A stretch of DNA of 64,000 bases from Sacculina carcini (taxonomy: Eukaryota; Arthropoda; Thecostraca; Sacculinidae): assembly GCA_916048095.2 (NCBI GenBank), contig OU696583.1:2062501-2126500 (forward strand). The letters run 5' to 3'. A program made the position numbers and the translations under genes. Of the stretch, positions 1 through 18,132 are shown piece after piece (the first letter of the stretch is position 1; every line of letters starts with the position of its first letter). The notes under the pieces are model-generated. The model did no database searches, had not been told where the DNA came from, and saw nothing but the letters and a program-made list of their open reading frames with translations.

Positions 1-264
1 CTCACGAGCCGACCTGCCCGACGCTTTCAGCACGTTCACTGCCTTGATCGGGTAGCGGAACTTGGCGGCGGCGGCGGTGCCGGCGGCGACCGGCGTCTTG
101 ACAGCCAGCGCCGCGTCCACCACCATGCCGGCAAACAGCTGCGAGTCGGGCCCAATCAGCTTGCTAGACATGGAAGTGCGAGCCGCACTCACCACACACT
201 CGCGACCCAGCTGCTCACTGTTGATGGCCAACTGGTTGTTGATGTACTTGCACGCCTCCCTGCC

Positions 265-305
<41 letters not shown>

Positions 306-3259
306 GGGTCAAGTGTATATGCGACCACATTGAATGTTACCAGATTGAAGAAATGGCAAAAGTCGATATACTTGGCAAGCAGCAGAACACAGCAAAATAT
401 AAGAGTCGACTGCGAGAATAGTCCACGGATAGGAAAAAATCGTATCGAAAACCCGAGTGAATATAGAAAAAGTTCACATTGAAAACAAAGCCTAGATAAG
501 AAATGAAGATGACCATACAAAAACGATGCGATAATGGGAAAATAAAAGTGGATAAGAACAATGGACAGAACAGTTGAAATAGAGACGAACGATGAAATGA
601 CAAGACAAAAAGCAAGGACGATATAGAACAGAGGTTCTCAGCCTTCTGATGGTTCCCGACTTTCTTGACTGTTCAAATAATTATCACCAATCCTATCATT
701 TGTCAGTATGTCTTCCAGATAAACGAGTATACGAATCGCTTGAATTTACTGAACAATATATACGATTTACTAGAAAATATCATAATTATTGATAATTTTA
801 TTATTCATAAACCTTTGATCATTTATACCAGTACCCAGAAAACTAGTCCCATACCCCCGATAACTTGTTCCCAGACACCCAAGGGGTATGGATACCCTCG
901 GGCAAGAACCTCTGATATAGAAGAACGATACAGATTAGACAATATAGGAGCTGGCAGTATGCGGTGTGGTGTGAATATGAGACGAATCCGAGTCTCACTT
1001 GCACGCGAGACGATATCCAGCTATCACCGAGGTCGGGTGTATTTTCTGCTGGACCAGCTCGTCGGCGTTCTTCAACAGCTCGCCGGCCAGAATCACCTGG
1101 CAATGCACGAGTACGCACGAGAAACGATACACCGCATGTAGCTCATACAAGCATTATCATTGACGCACAACAATGACCAAAAACCAAATTATTATTATTA
1201 TTAATTACAGGCAAATCCAGTAGCATGGGAAGAGTGCAAGCACTATTACCACCCTAAGGTGGCCCCATGTACCGGAAGCGCCCAAAAGATTTAGAGAGAA
1301 AGAGAGTTCGAAAAGAAAAAAGTCTAGGAAGAGAGTTGGAAAGAAAATAATAAATAAATAACAATAAATAATAAACCATCATCCGATAACAATCCATAAT
1401 GTCACTCCGCCCACGTTCCTCAATAAATCATAACAATCAACAATAAATATGTGATTCAGTAAATAACAGCCATCAAAAAATAAGAATAAATATTAATAAA
1501 TAAGTAATAAATAACAATCAAGAACAATAAATATGATTCAATAAGACTGACCAAACTGACCAAACTGCAGTCTGGCATTGAAACAGCCACTGATTCCCTA
1601 GCACACGCAGCTATAAGGTTAAAGTCCTCAAGTGACAGCTGCTACACGGGAAAAAAGCCGAAGCTTATGAAAGTATGAATGAATTTAGCTCATGATGGAT
1701 GGATGGTGGATTATGGATGGTGGATGATGGATGATGGATGGTGGATGGTAGATGATGGATGGTAGATGATGGATGGTGGATGATGGATGGTAGATGATGG
1801 ATGATGGATGGTGGATGGTAGATGATGGATGGTAGATGATGGATGGTGGATGATGGATGGTAGATGATGGATGGTGGATGGTGGACGGTGGATGGTAGAT
1901 GATGGATTATGGATGGTAGATGATGGATGATGGATGATGGATGATGGATGATGGATGGTGGATGATGGATGGTGGATGATGGATGGTGGATTATGGATGG
2001 TGGATGATGGATGGTGGATGATGGATGATGGATGGTGGATGGTGGATGGTGGATGATGGATGGTGGATGGTGGATGATGGATGGTGGATGATGGATGATG
2101 GATGGTGGATGGTGGATGGTGGATGATGGATGATGGATTATGGATGATGGATGGTGGATGATGGATGGTGGTCGGTGGATGATGGATGGTGGATGATGGA
2201 TGGTGGATGATGGATGGTGGATGATGGATGATGGATGGTGGATGATGGATGGTGGATGGTAGATGATGGATGGTAGATGATGGATGGTGGATGGTGGACG
2301 GTGGATGGTAGATGATGGATGGTGGATGGTGGATGATGGATGGTAGATGGTGGATGGTAGATGGTAGATGGTGGATGGTAGATGGTGGATGGTGGATGAT
2401 GGACGGTGGATGGTGTAGTACCACGCTGGTAGTGCCGTCGCCGACTTCGTCGTCCTGCAGTTGCGCCAGTTGGACAAGCACCTTGGCGGCCGGGTGTTCG
2501 ACCTCGAGCAGTTGCAGGATGGTGGCGCCGTCATTGGTCACTGTCACGTCGCCAATGTCGTCGACCAGCATTTTGTCCAGTCCGACCGGGCCCAGCGACG
2601 ACTTGACTATGTTGGTGATCGACTGCGCCGCCATCACTGTCGCACATAAAAGCACAGGCAACACACACACCTAACTCATTCGCGAGTTATGCCACTGCGT
2701 ATTCCAAGAGCTAAAAGGTTAAAGTTTAAAGGCCTAAGTGACAGCTGCTACAAGGGAAGCCGAAGCTTATGAACACACACAGATGTGTCCCGTGCAGCTC
2801 GCTGCCACCGCAGAACCGACCCTCTCCACGCTATGACGCCTCATGATGGACGAAAGACGTAATAGAGGGCCACCTCCCCAGAATGCATGACACAACACAT
2901 GACTGATATCTGGTACTATTTACTGCTGGGTGGACAGGGGCTGTTGGATTATAGAATTCGCCCAAAAAATTCTGCTCCGCCGGGTCTCGAAACACGGCTC
3001 TCCCGCTTGTGAGGCGGGTGTGCTCACCACTACACCACGGAGTCCACAAAGCTGAATTCGGTCACAGTAGGCGTTGAGCGACAGTATAACATTAAGATAA
3101 AGCGCACTGAGTGAAATATGAAAATTTGCGAGATAGTTGGTTTGTCTTAGACTGGTTCAGTTCAGTATGGACCTGATATCACTCACCGTTCTGAGTGCGA
3201 ACACTTTGACCTGACGTCCTTTCTCCCGGTAGCGATAACAAGCTCTGAACGGATGCCAT
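1..3259 (-). CDS. TCP1: T-complex protein 1 subunit alpha (CCT1), first four coding exons; 3' part outside the window
   Basis: This is a subunit of the cytosolic CCT/TRiC chaperonin, the ATP-driven double ring that folds actin and tubulin. Coding exons on the minus strand are 3259-3187 (ATG at 3259-3257, 24 codons plus one base), 2636-2422, 1096-999 and 259-1. Phases join exactly: G|TG across intron 1, phase 0 across intron 2, AA|G across intron 3. Donors are GTGAGT, GTACTA and GTGAGA; all acceptors are AG. Exon 2 carries the CCT hallmarks [38 protein letters not shown] (nucleotide-binding GDGTT follows at its end). Exon 3 encodes [20 protein letters not shown]. Exon 4 has [20 protein letters not shown] and ends in GRSARE, typical of the alpha subunit, so the frame runs off the left edge. 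Intron 2 is filled by a minisatellite and intron 1 holds a SINE. Exon structure is inferred from homology; subunit identity is confident. Confidence 0.93.
1185..1280 (-). repeat. LINE 3' tail family with (TAA)n end, copy 1
   Basis: A short interspersed segment begins at a (TTA)n run and continues with AATTACAGGCAAATCCAGTA up to a CGGAAGCGCCC end. The same sequence recurs at about 29285-29385, also starting from (TTA)n. On the minus strand the layout is unique sequence followed by a TAA microsatellite, as expected of the 3' end of a non-LTR retrotransposon or a SINE mobilised by one. It lies inside TCP1 intron 2. I see no coding capacity. Confidence 0.5.
1597..1664 (-). repeat. SINE-A tail fragment
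   Basis: The stretch from GGTTAAAGTCCTCAAGTGAC to the AGCCGAAGCTTATGA end matches the 3' tail shared by the three longer SINE-A copies at 2712, 14849 and 15890. Only the tail remains, without the tRNA-like head. Confidence 0.55.
1690..2416. repeat. 0.7 kb GATG-rich minisatellite in TCP1 intron 2
   Basis: The block consists of interleaved short units such as ATGGATGGTGG, ATGATGG and TAGATGATGG, running for about 720 bp and ending a few bases before the TCP1 exon 2 donor. Long open frames across it encode only His-Pro-Ser-Ile repeats and are artefacts of the repeat, although one is fused in frame to exon 2. It sits entirely within the intron and probably varies in length between individuals. 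Confidence 0.9.
2712..3056 (-). repeat. tRNA-derived SINE (family A), copy 1
   Basis: Read on the minus strand, this begins with a tRNA-like head: an A-box TGGTGTAGTGG near 3040 and a B-box-like GTTTCGAGACC near 2990. A body with TGGTACTATTTACTGCTGGG follows, then a tail containing AGCTTCGGCTTC and TAGCAGCTGTCACTTAGGCC. Two more copies lie at 14849-15140 and 15890-16266, both in EPRS1 introns. The internal Pol III promoter layout plus a shared non-tRNA body define a SINE rather than a tRNA gene. This copy is in TCP1 intron 1. Confidence 0.8.
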
Positions 3260-3869
3260 TCTGCTTCCAAACGTAACGATATTGCCTCAAAATACACCAC
3301 CTCAGACTGTCAAAACAAAATCAAAAACTCCAAAATGCAGTTAAACCAGCATGCTATTGAAGCAAGAAAACATATCAAAACTATGGAGTCAAGATATAGA
3401 GCGAAATCAGATGTTACGAGAAAAACTATAGTATGCAGTGACAAAAATACACATAAACGCAATATATAACGGCATTACCGCACTACTCGAATATAAAAAT
3501 CAATCACAACGCATGCAAAAAACCCAACCAATCAAGCAACTTGACAAACCACCTAGCTACTTAGCCACACTTAGCTAGCTACACTTTACTTAGCCACACT
3601 TTACTTAGCTACAACTAAGATTATGCTGAAAATACGCTCCACGAAATTTCTACTCAAACAAAAACATCCATTAAGACAGTAAATATTTCAGCCCACGAAA
3701 ATATATAACCACACCCGGCAAACAAAACAGAAGAAAGCGAAAGATCACGTTGTAGACAAATAATGCGTTGGTTCTTCAACAGATTTAACAGAGTAGCCAG
3801 ATCGAACAAAATAAAGTGTTTGTGTTTGAAACTATGGACATAAAAAAACTACGGGAATTTTCCACAGCG

Positions 3870-4212
3870 CACTAATATTATTTAACAGCGCACTAATAAC
3901 CTTTAGCATATACTTATTATCTATATATATAAAAGAGATCCTCTGTAGGTCTGCTTGACTGTCTGACACTATGCTAATGACCAGGGTTTCAATGCTATGC
4001 TGTTCAATGCTAATGACCAGGGTTTCTACCAGGGTGGTAAAAACCCTGACAGGGTTTGAAAAACATTGCACAACCCTGACAGGGTTCTGAAACCCTGACA
4101 GGGTTCTGAAACCATGACAGGGTGATTTTTAGTCAATTTTTAGTGCCTTTTAGCACTTTTTAGTACTTGCGCCATTGTTATGTGCGCTGAATCAAATACA
4201 TGTTGTTGTTGT
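3870..4212 (+). repeat. LINE 3' tail fragment with palindromic ACCCTGACAGGGT cluster
   Basis: Between about 4005 and 4125 the 13-bp near-perfect palindrome ACCCTGACAGGGT occurs three times exactly (near 4041, 4073 and 4091), followed by a variant, with the half-site ACCAGGGT upstream. The segment ends with TGCGCCATTGTTATGTGCGC, then AATCAAATACATG and a (TTG)n run. This is the same GCGC-hairpin plus microsatellite ending seen on the LINE copies of this window. The function of the palindromes is unknown. Confidence 0.5.
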
Positions 4213-5000
4213 TTGTTTGGTTTAAACCATGGTTTAAACCTAGTTTTTTCTAGTTTTTTTTAAAATGTTTTTTAAAATCGATTTTTTACAGAAATAAATT
4301 TTCACATATAGGAATGATCGAATATTTTCAGAATAAGTAAATGAGTTCTTTAATACAGTTTTAAATCTTCATAAATATTACTTTTTGGCATGATTTTATG
4401 GGTTTGCACGATATGGGAAACATTTTTATTGAAAATTTTGTTTTTTGCTAGGGAAGCATTGTAGTTGGTATTTATGAGAAATCCTATATTTTACGACAAA
4501 ACATTTGAGTTTCTATGAAAAACACTATTTTCAGAAACCTCTGAGTTAAACAAAAAATCTGTGTTTACTCTGAAAACAAACATGAATAAGCTTCCATGGA
4601 CAAAACGATTTTTAGTCACTAGGTTTTCATTAATAAGGCCACTGGGTATTTGGATTTGGACTTTGCAAACATATGTGGGTGTATTAAATCGACTGATTTC
4701 GCAATTGGAAGCGGTTTAAAACTTCCGTTGCCTATTGATGCTACAGGGTGAAATTCAAGGTCCTGTGTGTACATTTGTATGATTTTTTCCTTTTTTAAAT
4801 ATTTACAAAACTCTTGGTAAGTGGTACTAAACTACGTTTAACCATATACTAAATAGCATGGTACGATACTTTTTTTGATTTATGTGTGCAAAGTGTAAAA
4901 AACAAAACAAAAAAACTAATGTTTTTTTGGTTTCTTCTAAAAAAACTATGGTGTTTGATTTTCTTGAAAAAACGGGTTTTTTCAAACCCTGCTAATGACA
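4213..5000. repeat. AT-rich probable DNA-transposon remnant starting at a 22-bp perfect palindrome
   Basis: At 4219-4240 the half-site GGTTTAAACCA is followed directly by its own reverse complement. From there to about 5000 the DNA is AT-rich, with a CTAGTTTTTT-type left side and an AAAAAACTATGGT-type right side that are loosely inverted relative to each other. No open frame of interest is present. I read it as a short non-autonomous element; its boundaries are approximate. Confidence 0.35.
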
Positions 5001-5009
5001 CCAGTGTTC

Positions 5010-5280
5010 AATGCCATCTCAGTTGGTCAATTGCGCGGTGCCCTCAATCATTTTATGTCTAGTCAATAACAACACACATACTACAATGAAAAGTAAATTG
5101 CATATATTTACATACACACAATTGTCGTGTAATATTGTTTTGTTTTGGTTTTGATGACAATATACCCAATAAACTGAACTCAGCAAAATTCTCGGGGGTA
5201 GAATAGCAAATTCATACGCTCCAGCTAATTTGTCGGAGTACATATATCCCATATCCCCCTGGATCTACGCTCATCAGCAT
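5010..5280. repeat. Dispersed 270-bp repeat, copy 1 (copy 2 at about 37486-37780)
   Basis: The segments AGTTGGTCAATTGCGCGGT, CAACACACATACTACAATGA and ATATACCCAATAAACTGAAC recur in order, with few changes, at 37486-37780. The second copy also keeps the CTCGGGGGGTATAA motif. There is no coding potential. Its class is unknown. Confidence 0.6.
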
Positions 5281-5550
5281 TGTCTATCTTGCGGGGAAGA
5301 ACCCAACCCCCCACATAACACCCCTGTGAGGTCACTGAGTCCCGAGAGAAAATGAACTTAATGCTGACATATGATATATATTCTTGTATAATGTGAAATT
5401 TAACACTGCATTTCCCTGATTTAAGCAAATATTTTGTTCTATCTGTCCAATACTTTTTTATAATCTGCGTATCGACAAGAACGACGCACACTAGTCGAAC
5501 AGACATATGGTCGGTTTTGTTGGTGTTTTGTTTTCGGTAATGTGTATTCA

Positions 5551-7160
5551 ATTCAATTCAATTCAATTCAATGTATTTGTTATAGCGCCTGTCATACACG
5601 GGCGCGCAGCAGCTAAACAGTATGTACAAGCGGACAAAGCTAAACAGTTATTACAGAAACAATAAAAAGAACATGAATGAATAAATATAACACGATTCAA
5701 ATAACACAATGAACACATTTACACAATGAGAAGAACACATTGAAGAGTGATTGAAGGACACAATAACAGAGTACAATGAACATAATTAGACTAAAACATA
5801 GATAAACACAAACATACATGCATTCCCGCTCACACACATATCAGAGAGAGGCAAAAGGAGTCAAGGAATGAGTCACGGGATCAAAGGAAATTTCGACAAG
5901 ATGTTTACGTAGAGAAGAGGTAAAAGATCGATACGTGAGCGAGGAGGTGATATGAGAAGGGAGCGAGTTATATAATCGAGGACCGTAGAACGAGAACGAT
6001 TTAGAAGACCAGGGAGATTCATTGAGGGCGCGAGGACAGCATAGAGGAGCAGAATGACGGGAAGTGGGATTAGAATAGGGATAGAGCAGATCAGAAAGAT
6101 ATAAAGGTTGATTAGGAGCATGTAAGAGTTTGAATATTATGCAGCAGATTTTGAAGTGAATGCGCGATTTAATAGGAAGCCAACGGAATTGAAACAGAAA
6201 AGGAGAAGTATGGCGACAGAAGATAGGATGCAAAACAAAACGACAGGACTGATTCATTACGCGCTGAAGAATTTTTAAAGAATAATTAGGACAGCTGAAG
6301 TGGAGTGAGTTGCAGTAGTCGAGCCTGGAGAAGATAAGAGAATGAATAAGCTTGATTGCAGAGGGCTGATCGAGACAGGGACGGATGGGATAAAGCGAGC
6401 GAAGAATCAAGCGACAAGTGCGAGCTGTAGAAAGGATATTGGTTGAGAAGGAAAGGGAAGAGTCAAAAATAACACCGAGATTTTTAACAGTCACTGAAAG
6501 AGACAAGGGGAGGAAAGGAGGAGCAATACGAGGAGGATGAAGAGCGATAAATTCAGATTTAGAAGTGTTCAAGAGGAGGCGACGTGAGGAGGTCCAGGTC
6601 GAGATAGCAGAAAGTACGTCAGACAAGGTATTAGGATGCGAGAGAGAGCAAGGGAGATATAATTGGATATCGTCTGCATAAATATGGAAAGGAATGGAGT
6701 AGCGCCTAAGGATGGGACAAAGAGAGGACATGTAGACATTGAAAAGGAGAGGACCAAGAATAGAGCCTTGAGGAACACCGGACTTAAGAGGGAGCACAGT
6801 GGAAACGGAGGAATTGAACTTAACAGAAAAAGTGCGACCATGCAAGTAAGAACGAAGTAGTGAGAGAGCGGAATGCGAGACACCGAGATGGAGGAGGTCA
6901 TCGATGAGAATAGAATGATCAACCAAGTCAAAGGCAGAGCTCATATCAAGTAGAACTAGAAGAACAGAATGACGATAAGAGAAGGAGGAAAGAATACCTT
7001 GGGAGACAGAAATGAGAACGGATTCAGTAGAATGACCAGGGCGGAAACCGGATTGGTGAGAGTCAAGAGCATTGCAGACATAAGGGGATAACTGAGAGAA
7101 AATTGCAGATTCGAGGAGTTTGGAGGAAAAGCTGAGGAGGGAGATAGGACGATAGTATTA
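5551..7160 (-). mobile_element. 5'-truncated CR1/L2-like LINE: reverse transcriptase C-terminal half and 3' end
   Basis: The minus strand encodes the RT domain of a non-LTR retrotransposon. An open stretch from about 7155 begins near the YRPISLL block, continues through QSGFRPGHSTESVL and LLDMSSAFDLVDHS, and reaches the catalytic YADDIQLY box and GVPQGSILGPLLFN. It ends at a stop at 5841. The sequence is closely related to the full-length LINE at 53391-57778. The element terminates near 5551 with a GCGC-hairpin followed by an ATTGA microsatellite. The 5' break near 7160 fits incomplete target-primed reverse transcription. The RT frame is open, so this is a fairly young dead copy. Confidence 0.88.
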
Positions 7161-7511
7161 CTTTTGATAAAGAAAAAATGAAATGTCAATGAATGAAGCG
7201 GCTGTTTTCTTGGTGGCATAATGGTTATCCTAGTATATTGTAAGAGTAGTACTCGTACTATTGTATAGTACGAGTTGTAGAATACGAATAGTACTCGTAT
7301 TAATGTATAGCTCTATTTTTAGCCGGTCTGTTGTCTTTAACCCCGTTTATCTTTTTGCACACTTGGCCATTTTTTCATTCGATTCATTCATTCATTTCAT
7401 CCATTCATTTTCTTTTTTCGTTGTTTTCGTTGTTTCGTTCTTTTTTTCGTTGTTTTTACCGATTAGCATATCTGCGTTATTTTCATTGTTAATACTATCG
7501 AACTTCAAACA

Positions 7512-7600
7512 CAGCTCCCCAGTAGCTCAGTGGCTTAGGCGCTGAACTCTCGTGTAGAGATTCGCGGTTCGAAGCACTGACGAAAGAAACAACGAGGAAA
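7512..7600 (+). repeat. tRNA-derived SINE (family B), copy 1
   Basis: The segment contains CCCAGTAGCTCAGTGGCTTA (an A-box, TAGCTCAGTGG) and GCGGTTCGAAGCAC (a degenerate B-box). A second copy sits on the minus strand at 19620-19716. The second half does not close the acceptor stem of a tRNA, so it is not called as a tRNA gene. The family is distinct from SINE-A. Confidence 0.6.
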
Positions 7601-8194
7601 TGACCCTATGGCAACAAAAGTATATAGACCAGAAGGGAATGACGTGAATTTACACTACGAAAATTGTGTATTCTCGAACCACCGTAACACCCGACTGTCA
7701 CGCAAAAGTGAAGTAGCATGTTTACAGGATACACGCCCCAGATGAATGAATTAGATAGAGTAGATGCGCTACCCTCCAGAGGCCACCAGATGTGGTGAGA
7801 CAGTGAACAATCACATACGTACAGACACGAATACACACTTGTAATTACACGCACGTGTAAATCACGTTGTTCAGTCAGGCACAAATCAAACTGTACAACA
7901 AACAAAACTGTAGCACACGAAGGCCCGGGGGCACAACACGGTAAAGAGGATGCACTACAGAACTCAGCCATGGAGGACTACAAAGGAGAATACGAAGCAA
8001 TAAAGATATGTATTGATGGAGGAAACATACAGAGGGAGCAGCTGGATATGACGATTACAATTAGACAGCCATTTATAACATTAATATAATATTATAATAT
8101 TATATATGATCACCTTATATTATTATTATTAATTATTGCATTGGAAACCGATGTCGTCACAGGAAACGCAATGGAAAGATGCTTAAGGAAAATC

Positions 8195-8403
8195 GAAGAA
8201 CAGAAAGTCGGCTGGAAATGACGGAATAATGCCAGAAATAATATATTTAGTATATTGAAAAGTCAATTATTGGTAGACGAGGTAGTGCAGTGCCTACAAT
8301 AAAGAATGACTACCGGTCAAATCCCTGAGGAATGGAGGAAAACGAAGATCGTACTGCTGCCGAAGACAAAAAAGATTCAGCCACAAGAATTGAGTGTCAT
8401 CGC
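8195..8403 (+). pseudogene. Non-LTR reverse transcriptase relic
   Basis: Short matches to the start of a LINE RT domain occur in different frames: GNDGIMPEI near 8218, then TGQIPEEWRKTKIVLLPKTK at about 8310-8370. The intervening sequence has stops and frame changes. It is interrupted at 8403 by the hAT-like element. The N-terminal RT motif (IPxxW, followed by a basic, hydrophobic run) is clear but the copy is old. Confidence 0.6.
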
Positions 8404-9428
8404 TAGAGTTGGTAATTTTATGTGATCACATAACATATTTTCCACATATAATGCCATTTAAAGTGGAAAAACATAAACTCTCATTTTCACTGAGAAATAT
8501 TGTCCACACAGGTCGTGCTTTAAATTAATATATTCTGTTAATAATTGTTATTACACAGATTACTGATTTAACATGTTATGATACACTCAAATATTGTATA
8601 TTGGTTTAATATTAACGCCAGCAACATTAACAATGAAAATATAGCAACGTTCCTGATAGCTTCTCAGGTCTGGACACCAAGAGCGTAGCACGGTGTTATA
8701 TTCCTGGTTATCTACCGTATGTGTTGTGGTTTAATTTGTGTGATTCAATCGCTCCAAGCTAGATACACGTGCCATTGGATTTTTGGAAAGGTAGGGTCAT
8801 ACATGTACTTCATATTTGCATTTTCGGAAATTATTCAACACAAATTCCTCAAATGGCGTTTGTCTGTACTGTAACGTCACTCTCAAAGGTTTAAAGGAAT
8901 GCGACATGAAGTCGAATTTTCCCAGAAAAACATGTCTGATGGGAAGAGCATGTTTTGCGTTGCATGTGAGAAAAACGTGTCCGCCGGTCACAAGTCGCAG
9001 CTCGATCGACACAACAAATCGGCTGCTCACTCGAATACATGCAGAATCGAATCATGGATCAGTGTGCCTCGATCAAAAGTCTAAAGTGGCACTTTTACTA
9101 TGAACATTTCGAGTGTAGTTCCTCATGTTTCACAGAGCCCCCGCATTTTTTCCTTAGTCCCGTCAGTCTCCCACGGGAAACATCCCGGCGTCGCCACTGT
9201 ACCCCTACCTTTTCGGATGGGTCCAATCAAGGTAAGACTTTTGCCACTACGAAAATTTCGCCTCCCTGAGGGTGGCTCACCAATGAAATGTCGCTGGATA
9301 CATGCTTAGAATTCACATATATGAAAATTGAATAACATATTTTGGGACTTTTGATAACATGTGCCATTTTTCGTCACATAATATAAACATAAAACGCCAA
9401 AAATTATCACATAAAATTTCCAACTCTA
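8404..9428 (+). mobile_element. Decayed hAT-like element with a relic BED zinc finger
   Basis: The ends are inverted: TAGAGTTGG then AATTTTATGTGAT on the left, and ATAAAATTTCCAACTCTA on the right. Flanks GTCATCGC and GTGATTAC match at five of eight positions, compatible with an old 8-bp duplication. Inside, the frame from 8899 encodes MFCVACEKNVSAGHKSQLDR followed by HNKSAAH, a CxxC...HxxxxxH pattern typical of the BED-type finger at the N-terminus of hAT transposases. No catalytic domain remains. A fragment of a CAGTGGCGGCGCC-type MITE (about 9095-9199) is nested within it. Confidence 0.55.
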
Positions 9429-9733
9429 GTGATTACAGGTTGAAAATACACATAAAGCATGAGCTAGTGTCGTTGAAAACGCCATAATCGCGCCTCTCAT
9501 CTGGTCAATGTTATTAATCTATAATGTCTCATCTGGTCAATGTTGTCCAGAATTGCAGAATGTTGTTTTCTGTTGGCTTATGCTTGAGACAATTGGTGAA
9601 ATTGTTTGTAAATTCTTTGTCATTCACCTTTATTGATGCTCATCGCTGTTCGCTGTTCGCTGGGATTTTTATCAGGTAGACGCAATACTGTCTTTTCAAT
9701 CGATATTGTGTGTTTTAGGAAACTATCAGTGAG

Positions 9734-17962
<8,229 letters not shown>

Positions 17963-17989
17963 CACTGCAAATCTATCTGTTGTTCAGTT

Positions 17990-17995
17990 AATAAA
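17990..17995 (+). promoter_or_regulatory. Polyadenylation signal of EPRS1
   Basis: AATAAA lies 27 bases after the EPRS1 stop. MRPL19 ends convergently at 18133, so the two transcripts have at most about 140 bp between signal and opposing stop codon. Confidence 0.6.
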
Positions 17996-18132
17996 TACAC
18001 ACTTTATACACTTCACCGTTATATTACTGTTCTCATATCAAAGTAGCCCACTTGCCAAACACCACACAAACATACATACACACAAGCAGCACACACACAC
18101 AGACAGACAGACAGGTTGGTGCAGGTGTCAGT

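Noticed and set aside
1665..2670. Long minus-strand frames encoding His-Pro-Ser-Ile repeats, one fused to TCP1 exon 2
   Set aside because: They are translations of the minisatellite. The TCP1 exon ends at a GT donor at 2421 and the next homologous exon is at 1096.
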